Source of the DNA: Corynebacterium glucuronolyticum
GTDB lineage: Bacteria > Actinomycetota > Actinomycetes > Mycobacteriales > Mycobacteriaceae
Assembly (NCBI GenBank): GCA_022772305.1
Contig: JALFAQ010000084.1
Location: 1 to 48,319 of the forward strand
Direction: 5' to 3'
Length of the DNA: 48,319 nt
Shown: one piece after another, positions 1 to 7,789 of the stretch
Layout of the letters: each line of letters starts with the position of its first letter
How positions within the stretch are numbered: position 1 is the first letter of the stretch
Notes under the pieces: model-generated
Databases searched by the model: none
What the model saw: the letters and a program-made list of their open reading frames with translations, nothing else
Told to the model about the DNA's origin: nothing
Translations under genes and position numbers: made by a program

Positions 1-294
1 TAATGGCAGGAATGATGATGACAGGGATCGTCGCCTGCAGGGGCATGTGGAAAAGATCAACGGGTTGGACATGTGAGTGCCTGCCTTCGGCGGGGCACCG
101 AAACTGAACATGCACCCATGTGCCCAAGGCGGTGCCATCAGGCTCGCCAAGAAAATGGTCAAACGAGAAAACGCCTAACCCCCCAACAAACCACAACAAC
201 CAACCCCCAGGTGGGGCGATCAGGCGTGACCACAACGCACACCCCTCACCAGGGGGCGCATCCGCGCACGCAAAAGTAGCTAACACTGCCCAAA
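1..294. other. Left-edge region without a secure gene
   Basis: Two short reading frames touch the window edge. On the plus strand a frame ends at a TGA at 74-76 and could be the C-terminus of a gene outside the window. On the minus strand an ATG at 46 opens a hydrophobic frame running off the left edge. Neither shows a recognisable domain, and the minus-strand ATG has no ribosome-binding site, so neither is called. A hairpin (about 77-97, GCC-TTC-GGC core) follows the plus-strand stop but lacks a T-run. The remainder, about 100-294, is C/A-rich and looks non-coding. Confidence 0.4.
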
Positions 295-1773
295 TCACAC
301 AGCTATGACCAGGGACTCGGCCTGGCGCTGTTGTGCGCGCTCGATGACGACCGCGACGATGGTGGAGGCGAAAATGATGGGGATCATGATCCAGCCGTTG
401 TACAGGTGGTGATTGCCGGAGCCGGCGAAGGCGAGGCTGACTGTCAGCGAAGCGGCGATGGTGAACTGGGTGAGCCAGCGAGGTGGCCGGATGGTGCCAA
501 CGAGGGAGAGCAGGCTGGCGTAGTACCAGGGGAGCGTCACGGAGTTAAACACCATGAAGGAGGCATAGGCTGCGACGGTGCCGCGAACGTTGTCGCGGGT
601 AGTTTTACGGAAGAACCACCATGCAGCGACGAGTCCGGCGAGCATGAGCAGGCTGGTGACGGTGCGCACGCCACCGAGGAGCGCGTTGTAAGAGAAATCG
701 GGGTCGAAGAGGCGTCCGATGGGGGTGATGAACCCGGTGATGAGAGAGGGCAAAGCCAGTGGGTTGATGACCTTGGAGTTGCCGGTGACCTGTGAGACCC
801 ATTCCCAGCTGGTGCCGGAAGCAATAGTGACCAGTGCGACGGTTCCGAGCGTTTCGGTGGTGAGAACAAAGCCCGAGGCGAGAAAACCGATGACGCGGTG
901 GACACTGTAGCGGTTGTGGAGGCAGCGGACGGCCATCCACACGACGAAAGGCAGCGCGATGACAGCGGTGGCTTTGAGCGAGACGGATACGGAGATGACT
1001 GCTACGGCTGCAACGATGTGCCAGGGGCGTTCGGTGACAGCCCAGTACAGGCCGAGGCTGACGAGGCCGACCATAACGGATTCGTTGTGCATGCCTCCGA
1101 CCATGTGGAACACCATGGCGGGGTTGAGCACGCCGAGCCACACAGCAAGGCGGGGGTCGCCACCGATGCGCTGAGCAATGCGGGGGACGCACCAAGCGAT
1201 GAGGGCAAAGCCGGCGACGGAAAGTATTTTATAGGCGATGATCCCGAGGGTGACGTTGTCGCCGACGAGGCGGGTGATGCCTTCGCCGATCCACAGGTGG
1301 AGTGGTCCGTAGGGGGTCGTGGTGTTGCGCCAGTCGTGAGAGACCTCCATGAGGTAGGGGCCTGGGTTGACGGCTGCTCCTTGCTTATAGGGGTTGAAGC
1401 CGTCGCGAAGCATGGCGCCCTGCATGAGGTAGGAGTAGACATCGCGGGACAAGATGGGGGCCGCCACCAGGAGGGGCGCAGTCCAGGCAAGGAGCAGCGT
1501 GCGAAGGCGCACCTGGGCGAGCCTCATGCCGGCGACGCACCAAGCGAGGACGAAGAGGATGAGTCCGCACCACAGTACGAGGTTGGAAAAGGACGCGCCG
1601 TGGCCGTAGGAAAAATAGTCGAGGTGCAGCGCGCGGAGGATACCGCCTTTGTAGCGGATGGCACCGGCACCGTAGCTGCCGAGCGCGATGAGTACTGAGC
1701 CGATGGTGCCGAGGACGAGCGGGTCGGGTGCTTTCTCGGCGATGCGCGTCAGCGTTTTTTCTGCGGGGGTCAT
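295..1773 (-). CDS. mptA: Alpha-(1->6)-mannopyranosyltransferase MptA-like (GT-C membrane enzyme)
   Basis: This 492-residue polytopic membrane protein has about a dozen hydrophobic segments. It has the early acidic loop typical of GT-C polyprenyl-phosphomannose-dependent mannosyltransferases: SRDVYSYL at about residues 109-116, followed by a glycine/proline-rich loop. MptA extends the alpha-1,6-mannan core of lipomannan and lipoarabinomannan on the outer face of the plasma membrane. The paralogue MptB is similar in sequence. The choice of MptA rests on the neighbour: in mycobacteria and corynebacteria mptA sits next to the idsA prenyl synthase gene, and here the two overlap by 4 bp (ATGA), implying translational coupling. 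The start is the ATG inside that overlap. The family is secure; the MptA-versus-MptB choice is an inference. Confidence 0.85.
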   Translation of the reverse strand: MTPAEKTLTRIAEKAPDPLVLGTIGSVLIALGSYGAGAIRYKGGILRALHLDYFSYGHGASFSNLVLWCGLILFVLAWCVAGMRLAQVRLRTLLLAWTAPLLVAAPILSRDVYSYLMQGAMLRDGFNPYKQGAAVNPGPYLMEVSHDWRNTTTPYGPLHLWIGEGITRLVGDNVTLGIIAYKILSVAGFALIAWCVPRIAQRIGGDPRLAVWLGVLNPAMVFHMVGGMHNESVMVGLVSLGLYWAVTERPWHIVAAVAVISVSVSLKATAVIALPFVVWMAVRCLHNRYSVHRVIGFLASGFVLTTETLGTVALVTIASGTSWEWVSQVTGNSKVINPLALPSLITGFITPIGRLFDPDFSYNALLGGVRTVTSLLMLAGLVAAWWFFRKTTRDNVRGTVAAYASFMVFNSVTLPWYYASLLSLVGTIRPPRWLTQFTIAASLTVSLAFAGSGNHHLYNGWIMIPIIFASTIVAVVIERAQQRQAESLVIAV

Positions 1774-2846
1774 TTGGCGCGTTGGGTGGTCTTGATTGCG
1801 AGGTCGATGAGGATAGCGGAAGCCTCGTCGGAGATGGATACGGTGTCCAGGTAGGCGAGGCCGGCATCACGCAGCGCGGTGATGCGGTTTTCCATTTCGT
1901 CTGCGGCACCGGAGTCGCGGATGATGGCTGCTAAGCGGGCGATGGTGTCGGGGTCGGAGGTCTTGCCCACGGTGTCCTGCAGGTACGTCGCCTCCGGTGT
2001 GTCTTTTAGCTTGTCGACGGCGACAGCAAGCAGCTCCGTGCGCTTTCCTTCGCGCAGGTCGTCGCCTGCTGGCTTGCCGGTGACCGTGGGGTCACCGAAG
2101 ACCCCGAGGAGGTCGTCGCGAAGCTGAAAAGCGATGCCCAGATTGCGACCGTAACCGGCGAAGGCCTCGAGGGTTGCCTCGTCGGCGCCGGCGAGAAGAC
2201 CACCGATCTGTAGTGGCCGGGAGATTGTGTAGGACGCGGTCTTGAAAATGTTGACGCGACGGGCGGTGTCTTCGTTTGTTTCTCCCACCGATTCCGCACT
2301 GATATCGAGGATCTGGCCACCAATGACCTCCGTGCGCATGGCGTTCCATGCGGGGCGTGCGCGCATGAGGTCGGCGATATCCACGCCAGACTCGATAAAC
2401 ATGTCTTCTGCCCACACCAGCGCAAGATCGCCGATGAGGATCGCGACAGACGTGCCAAACTCGGTTGCGTTGGCCACCGTTCCCGTAAAGCCCGGGTATT
2501 CGCGCAGGTAGCGTTCCATCCGACGATGGACCGTGGGATTGCCTCGGCGGGTATCCGAGGCATCGATAATGTCATCGTGGATGAGTGCGCACGCCTGAAT
2601 GAATTCGAGCGAGGAACAAGCGCGTTGGACCGCTTCGTTGGACGGATCGCCACCCGTTCCCACGTATCCTGCCCAGGCGTACAGCGGGCGGACGCGTTTA
2701 CCACCGTTGAGGACGAAATCGCTCAGTGCCTCCGCTGCTATATCCACGTGCGAACCGATGGCGCTAACCTGTGGCCTGCGCGAATCGAGGAACCTCCGCA
2801 GATTTTCAGTAACGTCTGCCTGGATAGATGTGAAGTCAAAAGTCAC
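1770..2846 (-). CDS. idsA: Polyprenyl diphosphate synthase (geranylgeranyl-type, IdsA)
   Basis: This 358-residue trans-isoprenyl diphosphate synthase condenses isopentenyl diphosphate with allylic diphosphates to make longer prenyl chains, probably geranylgeranyl diphosphate. Visible motifs are GGKRVRP at 48-54, the first aspartate-rich motif DDIID at 91-95, and the second aspartate-rich motif DDLLG at 244-248 followed by FGD. The start is GTG at 2846, preceded by AGGAGA at good spacing. The next gene, mptA, overlaps its stop by 4 bp, so the prenyl synthase and a polyprenyl-phosphate-dependent mannosyltransferase are co-expressed. This fits a supply role for envelope glycolipid synthesis. Chain length cannot be read from sequence here. 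Confidence 0.9.
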   Translation of the reverse strand: MTFDFTSIQADVTENLRRFLDSRRPQVSAIGSHVDIAAEALSDFVLNGGKRVRPLYAWAGYVGTGGDPSNEAVQRACSSLEFIQACALIHDDIIDASDTRRGNPTVHRRMERYLREYPGFTGTVANATEFGTSVAILIGDLALVWAEDMFIESGVDIADLMRARPAWNAMRTEVIGGQILDISAESVGETNEDTARRVNIFKTASYTISRPLQIGGLLAGADEATLEAFAGYGRNLGIAFQLRDDLLGVFGDPTVTGKPAGDDLREGKRTELLAVAVDKLKDTPEATYLQDTVGKTSDPDTIARLAAIIRDSGAADEMENRITALRDAGLAYLDTVSISDEASAILIDLAIKTTQRAK

Positions 2847-2936
2847 GGGTTCTCCTTGTATGTGAAATCGGCCACTCGGTGCGCCAAATCCTTCGGGCGC
2901 ATCTCAACGATACCGGCCGCGGTATGGCGGAAGCGG

Positions 2937-3623
2937 TTACGCCTCCTGCTGTGTGTACAAAACAGCGAAGGGACGGCTATCGCCGTAGAAGTAGAAATTG
3001 CGAAGCAGATCGTGAAAACCGAACTCGGGTGAGCGGTAGAGGGAAAAGGCGCTGTTGGCCTCACCAGGAACCTCCGGGGTGGACAGTAATACGAACGGCA
3101 GCTCGGTGCTGGCTACAAGCGCGCGAAGGAGCTTGCGACCGATGCCTGCCGACTGTGCTGCGTCGCGGACGTGGATCTCGGATACCTCGAAATAGCTATC
3201 AAGAAGACGTGCAGCGTCTACGCCGACGGGGTTACGTGAGCACACGCCACGCGCAATTTCCCTGTGCCACCAACTGTCTCTATCAGCGTTGTGGCCGTAG
3301 CAGACACCGAGCGGAATATCGGGGGAGGCCGGGTCGACTGCCTCAAAGGCGCAAAAGCCGTCCAGTCTGCTGTCGAATTCCCACGCGGCGATCCGCGAGG
3401 CGCGCAGACGAGAGTCGTACCGCATCGCTGCCATATATATGCCCACGTATTCCTCGACGTTTGCCAGGAATCTATCCTCCGTCAGTGGGACGATCACGGC
3501 ACGGGTGGGATCAGGTCCGGAGAGCTCGTCGTCCGGTGGATCCGTAGGTGTGTGGGAGGAAGGGGAGAAGTTTTCCACCAGCCATGAGACGAGCGATGTC
3601 GTCGGTTTATCCATAAAGGACAT
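2937..3623 (-). CDS. GNAT-family N-acetyltransferase
   Basis: This 228-residue protein has a C-terminal half that reads as a GNAT fold: a beta-strand segment IHVRDAAQSAGIGRKLLRAL contains the acetyl-CoA-binding (Q/R)-x-x-G-x-G/A pattern. The substrate is unknown. The start is set at the ATG at 3623 because GAGGAG lies just upstream; an in-frame ATG at 3674 has no such site. It lies 90 bp upstream of idsA on the same strand and may be co-transcribed with it. The 180-bp gap to the divergent HEPN gene holds a candidate LexA box. The family is fairly secure; the function is not. Confidence 0.75.
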   Translation of the reverse strand: MSFMDKPTTSLVSWLVENFSPSSHTPTDPPDDELSGPDPTRAVIVPLTEDRFLANVEEYVGIYMAAMRYDSRLRASRIAAWEFDSRLDGFCAFEAVDPASPDIPLGVCYGHNADRDSWWHREIARGVCSRNPVGVDAARLLDSYFEVSEIHVRDAAQSAGIGRKLLRALVASTELPFVLLSTPEVPGEANSAFSLYRSPEFGFHDLLRNFYFYGDSRPFAVLYTQQEA

Positions 3624-3718
3624 GGCAGTGTTCTCCTCTCTTGGGTTAGTAGGCGTACCTCTCAAGTGTGGCACGGTGTGAGCTTTTGTGGGGGCGAGTT
3701 CGCTCCCCGACGCGGAAT

Positions 3719-3734
3719 TAGAAAAAATGTTCGA
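3719..3734. promoter_or_regulatory. Candidate LexA (SOS) box between divergent genes
   Basis: The 16-mer TAGAAAAAATGTTCGA matches 12 of the 14 defined positions of the corynebacterial LexA consensus as I recall it (TCGAA, A/C, A, NN, TGTTCGA). It has a perfect right half TGTTCGA and a degraded left half. It lies 85 bp upstream of the HEPN gene start and 96 bp from the GNAT start. A possible -10 TATATT lies at 3766-3771. The match is by eye and the left arm is imperfect. Confidence 0.4.
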
Positions 3735-3803
3735 AAATCTTAGAGAGTGTGTTACGGGACCTTCATATATTGAGTGGCAACAGTTCAGTAAGGAGGAAAG
3801 GTG

Positions 3804-4232
3804 ATGGCGGGTAACGTCGTGTCGGCAACGGTGAGGTCGATGAACCGAGAGGATCCCTCAGAGGTCTTTATGTCTAAAGCCCACGGTCTCCTGCTGGCGG
3901 CCGAGCAATCCTTGGCAGCTGGACAGTATGCCGATGCGCTGGAACAGGGGTATCAGGCTGCGCTGCGGATTGCGGGGTCGCGTATTAGCCCCCTGTCACA
4001 GCGGAAACGGAAACGCGCCGGCGTAAGCGTGTGGGAAAAGCTTGCCATCGTGGACGAGGCTGGGGAAGAACAGGCTCGAATTTTTGAGCCGTACTCTGGT
4101 ACTCGTTCCCGGGTTCTCAATGGGATTGACAAGGATGTTTCCGCGGAATATGTCGGTGTCCTGTTGGGACATGTTGCCGAGTTCATTGACTACGTGGAAC
4201 GTGAGCGGGGGTGGCTTTCCCCTGCGGCCTAG
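3804..4232 (+). CDS. SAV_6107-family HEPN-domain protein
   Basis: This is a 142-residue, mainly alpha-helical soluble protein. The segment from about residue 24 (KAHGLLLAAEQSLAAGQY, then ADALEQGYQAALRIAG) has the helical HEPN pattern of the actinobacterial SAV_6107 family, which sits next to DUF3040 and mraZ in many actinobacteria. HEPN domains often belong to RNases or toxin-like proteins, but I see no clear catalytic R-x4-6-H motif, so no nuclease activity is claimed. The start is ATG 3804, with AGGAGG seven bases upstream; a GTG at 3801 is less well spaced. The upstream LexA-like box suggests possible DNA-damage control. Its role is unknown. Confidence 0.75.
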   Translation: MAGNVVSATVRSMNREDPSEVFMSKAHGLLLAAEQSLAAGQYADALEQGYQAALRIAGSRISPLSQRKRKRAGVSVWEKLAIVDEAGEEQARIFEPYSGTRSRVLNGIDKDVSAEYVGVLLGHVAEFIDYVERERGWLSPAA

Positions 4233-4389
4233 AACGCCGTAAGATGGTAGGTGGCTAGCGTCCACGTATAGGGAACAATTCCAGGTGCTTGTTCGTTAGT
4301 AGAAAGTGAAGAGACATGGTGGATTAGAAGCACGCTAGCTTGTAGGTCACTATGTTGAGGTCACATACCACTTTTCTAAGGGAGGACAC

Positions 4390-4797
4390 GTGGCACTGAC
4401 AGATAAGGAAAAGGAAACGCTCCGTGAAATGGAGCGCTTGCTGGAAGCTGACGATCCGACATTCGGCTCGTCCATGCGCTCTGCCGCCCGTGTGGGTTCT
4501 GTTCAGCCTGGGTTTAGCCTTCGTGGCATTGCCCTCGTCGTTGTGGGTATTGTCCTTTTGGTCGGTGGCGTGGCGCTGGCATCGGAGAGCATGTGGTTTA
4601 TAGCTCTCAGTGTCATCGGCTTCCTCGTCATGTTCGGCGCGTCCCTGTGGATGCTGAACGGCGGTGGCAAGGTTGGTGGACAGTCTCGCACACCGAAGTC
4701 GTCACGGCAGAAACTACGCGCTGTCAAATCCGAAAAGTCTGGTGGTGATGTAAGCAGCCGGATGGAAGAGAACTTCCGTCGGCGGTTCGAGCGCTAG
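4390..4797 (+). CDS. DUF3040-domain small membrane protein
   Basis: This 135-residue protein begins MALTDKEKETLREMERLL, the N-terminal signature of the actinobacterial DUF3040 family. Two adjacent hydrophobic helices follow (about residues 45-62 and 67-85), then a basic, serine-rich C-terminal tail, so both ends are probably cytoplasmic. The start is GTG 4390 with GGGAGG upstream. The gene is conserved beside mraZ in actinobacteria, but no function is known. A strong terminator follows at 4814, so it is transcriptionally separate from the dcw cluster. The 157-bp gap from the HEPN gene contains a direct repeat AGGTCAC at 4344-4350 and 4358-4364 of unknown meaning. Confidence 0.8.
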   Translation: MALTDKEKETLREMERLLEADDPTFGSSMRSAARVGSVQPGFSLRGIALVVVGIVLLVGGVALASESMWFIALSVIGFLVMFGASLWMLNGGGKVGGQSRTPKSSRQKLRAVKSEKSGGDVSSRMEENFRRRFER

Positions 4798-4813
4798 AAG
4801 AACGTAAGAAAAG

Positions 4814-4846
4814 AACCGGTTTCCCGTGAGGGGAGCCGGTTTTTTC
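4814..4846 (+). terminator. Intrinsic terminator after the DUF3040 gene
   Basis: A G/C-rich hairpin (AACCGGTTTCCC paired with GGGGAGCCGGTT around a short loop) is followed by a run of T. It lies 17 bp after the stop codon of the DUF3040 gene. Confidence 0.85.
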
Positions 4847-4850
4847 GTGT

Positions 4851-4889
4851 CCCCACTTTCCCCCACCTCGGATCCCCACTTTCCCCCAC
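4851..4889 (-). promoter_or_regulatory. Two inverted MraZ-box-like 16-mers
   Basis: CCCCACTTTCCCCCAC occurs exactly at 4851-4866 and again at 4874-4889. Its reverse complement is identical to bases 5097-5112 inside the mraZ operator. Each copy therefore contains two TGG units 10 bp apart on the minus strand, the MraZ half-site spacing. They lie immediately after the DUF3040 terminator and about 210 bp upstream of the forward array. No minus-strand gene begins nearby. Confidence 0.6.
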
Positions 4890-4982
4890 AGCTCAATTCA
4901 ACTGCGTGGTTTCCTGGATTCTTGACTGTGACTTGTGGTGTTATTGAGCCCTGTAGATGCCGTAAGTGGCTCCGGTGACGGG

Positions 4983-5035
4983 TAAAAAAGGGGGTGGTAG
5001 CAGGTGAGCGCAGGGCGGCTCCACCACCTTTTTTA
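4983..5035. terminator. Strong A/T-flanked stem-loop, bidirectional terminator or small RNA end
   Basis: A-run, GG, GGTGGT, AGC on the left pairs with GCT, ACCACC, T-run on the right around a loop of about 16 nt, with a bulge or mismatch. Because the left arm begins with six A and the right arm ends with six T, it could terminate transcription from either side. No gene ends just before it on the plus strand, so a short untranslated transcript starting after 4890 would be needed to explain it. Confidence 0.5.
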
Positions 5036-5085
5036 TGTGTGTTGACATGCGTGTTTAGTATTTCTGAGAGAAATTTATCGTGTTC

Positions 5086-5130
5086 TGTGGTTGAAAGTGG
5101 GGGAAAGTGGGGTAGTGTGGACGGTGTTGG
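5086..5130 (+). promoter_or_regulatory. MraZ operator array upstream of mraZ
   Basis: TGG occurs at 5088, 5098, 5108, 5118 and 5128, a perfect 10-bp period over five units, with the best two inside GTGGGGGAAAGTGGGG (5097-5112). MraZ is known to bind tandem TGGG-type repeats with 10-bp spacing in its own promoter region. The array lies 105 bp before the mraZ start. A TTGACA at 5042-5047 could be a -35 element, but I find no well-spaced -10 partner. Confidence 0.75.
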
Positions 5131-5234
5131 TTGGTGAATAAGGGACGTGTCCCTTGGCTACCTACCACGAGGTAAACGGATCCAGCTGAGACGCTGACTG
5201 ACTGCTCATCTGAGTGGGGAAGGGAGTAACCGAG

Positions 5235-5666
5235 ATGTTTCTTGGTACTTACACCCCAAAAATGGATGACAAGGGTCGCCTCACACTTCCGGCGAAGTTC
5301 AGAGATGACTTGGCTGGCGGGCTTGTAGTGACAAAAGGTCAGGATCACAGTTTGGCCATCTACCCCAAGGATGAGTTCGAACAACGGGCTCGCAAGGCGG
5401 CACGAGTGTCGCGCACGAAACCAGAAGCGCGCGCGTTCATTCGTAACCTGGCTGCGAGTGCGGATGAGCAACGTCCGGACGGGCAGGGGCGGATTACGTT
5501 GTCCCCGGCACACCGAAAGTACGCAGGTCTATCAAAGGAATGCGTGGTTATTGGCTCCGTGGATTTCCTCGAGATCTGGGACGCACAGTCTTGGGTCGAT
5601 TACCAGGCTGAAACAGAAGCTGATTTCTCAGCTGCTGAAGATGAAGTCTTGGGTGGCCTTCTGTAA
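5235..5666 (+). CDS. mraZ: Transcriptional regulator MraZ
   Basis: This 143-residue protein has the two tandem SpoVT-AbrB-like (MraZ) domains. It starts [16 protein letters not shown], and DxKGR is the family's signature loop. A second copy of the pattern, DGQGRITL, lies at about residues 84-91. MraZ forms ring-shaped oligomers and binds repeated TGG boxes upstream of the dcw cluster. The start is the ATG at 5235, preceded by GGGAG; an in-frame codon at 5214 lies outside the conserved N-terminus. The operator array at 5086-5130 implies autoregulation. It is the first gene of the division and cell-wall cluster. Confidence 0.97.
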   Translation: MFLGTYTPKMDDKGRLTLPAKFRDDLAGGLVVTKGQDHSLAIYPKDEFEQRARKAARVSRTKPEARAFIRNLAASADEQRPDGQGRITLSPAHRKYAGLSKECVVIGSVDFLEIWDAQSWVDYQAETEADFSAAEDEVLGGLL

Positions 5667-5711
5667 CAAGGAGGCTTCCCGCTAGCGCGTAGCGCGTGCA
5701 GGAACTCTGCT

Positions 5712-5770
5712 CGAGTGAGCGGGGCCTTGCTCTGATGTACTTCCCCGATATCAGAGCGGGCCCGCACTCG
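5712..5770 (+). ncRNA. mraW-type structured RNA motif in the rsmH leader
   Basis: Nested pairings form one long stem-loop: CGAGTG 5712-5717 with CACTCG 5765-5770, then GGGCC with GGCCC 5759-5763, then GCTCTGAT 5729-5736 with ATCAGAGC 5750-5757. The terminal loop contains CTTCCCC. An actinobacterial mraW RNA motif in the 5' leader of mraW (rsmH) is known, and I recall CUUCCCC as its conserved loop. Location, stem and loop all fit. The ligand or binding protein of this motif is unknown. Confidence 0.75.
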
Positions 5771-5800
5771 GGCAGGGCTCTGTACGCACTCAACTCACCG

Positions 5801-5817
5801 GTGGCACGTAGTGCCAC
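5801..5817 (+). other. Short hairpin before the rsmH ribosome-binding site
   Basis: GTGGCAC and GTGCCAC form a perfect 7-bp stem with a 3-nt loop, 31 bp downstream of the mraW-type RNA and about 40 bp before the rsmH Shine-Dalgarno. It may be part of the same cis-regulatory leader; there is no T-run, so termination is unlikely. Confidence 0.45.
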
Positions 5818-5873
5818 GGAAAAACGAAAGGGTGTCGACGGAAAAGAGCTCACTGGAAGGAGGGGAGTGGCGC

Positions 5874-6938
5874 ATGAATAACCACACTGACGTGCACACT
5901 GACAGTGTCACACCGACCCTTTCCATGCAGCAGCAACAACGTGACCTGGAGGAAAACCACGGCCACGTTCCCGTGCTTCGCGATCGGATGATCAAACTCC
6001 TCCGCATGGGTATCAGCGCGGACGGCGCGACCGGAGTTGTCGTGGACGGCACGCTCGGGGCGGGCGGACACACAGAACACCTGTTGGCCACGGATCCTAC
6101 TGCTCGAGTGATCGGTGTTGACCGCGATACGGAGGCGCTCAAAAACGCGACCGCCCGTCTGGCTCCCTTCGGTGATCGTTTCGTCGGCCTTAACGTGCGC
6201 TTCGATGAGTGGATGGAGGCCGCGCAGGCCTCTGACAATCCGATTTGCCGGGATGCCGTCGCTGGTGGCATTTCCGGGGCTCTCTTTGACCTAGGCGTTA
6301 GCTCGATGCAGCTGGATCAGGAAGAGCGCGGGTTTGCCTACAAGGTGGACGCACCTCTTGATATGCGGATGGATCCGAGCACAGGCATCACGGCCGCCGA
6401 GGTTCTCAACACGTACTCGCACGGTGACCTCGCCCGTGTTCTCAAAACCTATGGTGAGGAGAAGTTCGCCGGAAAGATTGCTTCGGCGGTTATCCGCGAG
6501 CGGGAGAAGGAACCGTTCACCCGCTCGGGGCGACTGGTTGAGCTCCTGTACGAGACGATCCCCGCGCCGGCCAGGCGTCACGGCGGGCACCCCGCGAAGA
6601 GGACCTTCCAGGCATTGCGCGTGGAGGTCAACCAGGAGCTGCGGGCGCTGGAGCAGGTCATTCCGGTAACCGCCGATGCCCTGCATGTGGGTGGCGTGAT
6701 GGTGTACATGAGCTACCAGTCGCTGGAAGACAAGATTGTGAAAAACGCGCTGGCAAAGCTAACAACGTCCACTAATCCTCCCGGGTTGCCGGTGGATCTC
6801 CCCGGCACCGAACCCCACTTTGCGCTTGTGACGCGGGGCTCCGAGAAAGCATCCAAGGAAGAAATCGACCAGAATCCGCGTGCCGCGTCCGTGAGGGTGC
6901 GAGCAGCCCAACGAGTTCTGAATGGAGACAGGTCATGA
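5874..6938 (+). CDS. rsmH: 16S rRNA (cytosine-1402-N4)-methyltransferase RsmH (MraW)
   Basis: This 354-residue enzyme uses S-adenosylmethionine to N4-methylate C1402 in the ribosomal P site. The N-terminal motif [13 protein letters not shown] at about residues 27-39 and the SAM-binding segment [16 protein letters not shown] at about 54-69 are typical. [11 protein letters not shown] and the C-terminal [12 protein letters not shown] block are also family hallmarks. The start is ATG 5874, with GGAGGGGAG just upstream; an upstream in-frame start at 5811 would run through the leader. It overlaps the following ftsL by 4 bp (ATGA), so the two are coupled. The 207-bp leader carries the mraW-type RNA. 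Confidence 0.96.
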   Translation: MNNHTDVHTDSVTPTLSMQQQQRDLEENHGHVPVLRDRMIKLLRMGISADGATGVVVDGTLGAGGHTEHLLATDPTARVIGVDRDTEALKNATARLAPFGDRFVGLNVRFDEWMEAAQASDNPICRDAVAGGISGALFDLGVSSMQLDQEERGFAYKVDAPLDMRMDPSTGITAAEVLNTYSHGDLARVLKTYGEEKFAGKIASAVIREREKEPFTRSGRLVELLYETIPAPARRHGGHPAKRTFQALRVEVNQELRALEQVIPVTADALHVGGVMVYMSYQSLEDKIVKNALAKLTTSTNPPGLPVDLPGTEPHFALVTRGSEKASKEEIDQNPRAASVRVRAAQRVLNGDRS

Positions 6939-7702
6939 CGCTTCGCACACGGCCCAGCACGAGAAGTCGGCGTTCCACCACTCGCCAGCAGCGCAGTGCG
7001 AGTAGGCGCCCCGCCGGGACGCTGGTGGATCACCGTAGCGAGCTTCGCTCACGCACCGCGGTCCCGAAGTCGCCTAGTCAGTTCAAGCCCGCGCGGCAGC
7101 CGTTACCGGCGCGGCGGTTTGGTGAGTCTCCTGTTACCCGGCCGGAGCATTCCTTCGGGCGCCGCCTGGGATCCAAGCAGATCACGTCGTATCGCGGTCG
7201 CAGGATCGTCCACGAAAGGGCGGATTCCAATACCGTCCGTTTCGTCGTTCTGCTTTCCGTTTTCTTGGCGGTAGGTGTTGCTATCTCTGTCTGGCTTTCG
7301 GGTATTGCTACGCAGCAGTCCTTTGAGCTGAACAGGTTGGCCCAGCAAGATGCGTCCTTGTCTAGGGAACTGGAGACGGCGAACCGTGATCTCGAAGAGC
7401 TGCGCAGTGGTGCGGAGATTGCCCGCCATGCGCAGGGGATGGGTGCGGTTGTCGCAACCGAGCCGGGTATTTTGGCCACGGACGAGTTTGGTGCTGTCAT
7501 TGAGCAGCGCCCGGCGAACCCGGCAGAGTCGCGTCCGCTGACGGATGTCAACGATGCACCGGTTCGCTCCAGCCGAGCCTCGAGCTCCCCGGAGAGCACC
7601 GATGAGATTACCGATTCGGTTGTCCAGATACCGCAGGAGGCGAGCACTCCGATGCTGCGCTCCAACGCCGGTCTGGCACCGTACGATCCCAACGAGAGGT
7701 AG
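6935..7702 (+). CDS. ftsL: FtsL-like septum protein
   Basis: This 255-residue bitopic membrane protein lies at the ftsL position between rsmH and ftsI. About 95 basic, arginine/serine-rich cytoplasmic residues are followed by one transmembrane helix (about 99-120, [19 protein letters not shown]), then a short coiled-coil-like segment rich in leucine and glutamate (to about 165) and a low-complexity extracytoplasmic tail. FtsL with FtsB and FtsQ forms the scaffold that activates FtsW/FtsI. Sequence conservation in this family is low, so the call rests on topology and position. The long N-terminal and C-terminal extensions are characteristic of actinobacterial versions. It overlaps rsmH by 4 bp. 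Confidence 0.85.
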   Translation: MTLRTRPSTRSRRSTTRQQRSASRRPAGTLVDHRSELRSRTAVPKSPSQFKPARQPLPARRFGESPVTRPEHSFGRRLGSKQITSYRGRRIVHERADSNTVRFVVLLSVFLAVGVAISVWLSGIATQQSFELNRLAQQDASLSRELETANRDLEELRSGAEIARHAQGMGAVVATEPGILATDEFGAVIEQRPANPAESRPLTDVNDAPVRSSRASSSPESTDEITDSVVQIPQEASTPMLRSNAGLAPYDPNER

Positions 7703-7789
7703 TTTTTCGGGCTTGTCGACGGCCTGTCTACGGCCATCCTGGCTCCGTAGCGCTTAGGCTGTGCGATAGCACAAGACAAAGGAGTGAGG

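Noticed and set aside
1..76. Partial genes at the left edge on either strand
   Set aside because: Both frames are under 26 codons, neither shows a family motif, and the two overlap each other, so at most one can be real.
898..1698. A 266-codon plus-strand frame inside mptA
   Set aside because: It is opposite a clear membrane glycosyltransferase; its acidic, low-complexity translation is a shadow of GC-rich codons.
2843..3064. A 73-codon minus-strand frame between the GNAT gene and idsA
   Set aside because: It overlaps the 3' end of the GNAT gene and the idsA ribosome-binding site and start; it has no ribosome-binding site of its own and no recognisable domain.
5042..5061. TTGACA at 5042 with TAGTAT at 5056 as an mraZ promoter
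   Set aside because: The spacer is only 8 bp; no other -10 at 16-19 bp is convincing.
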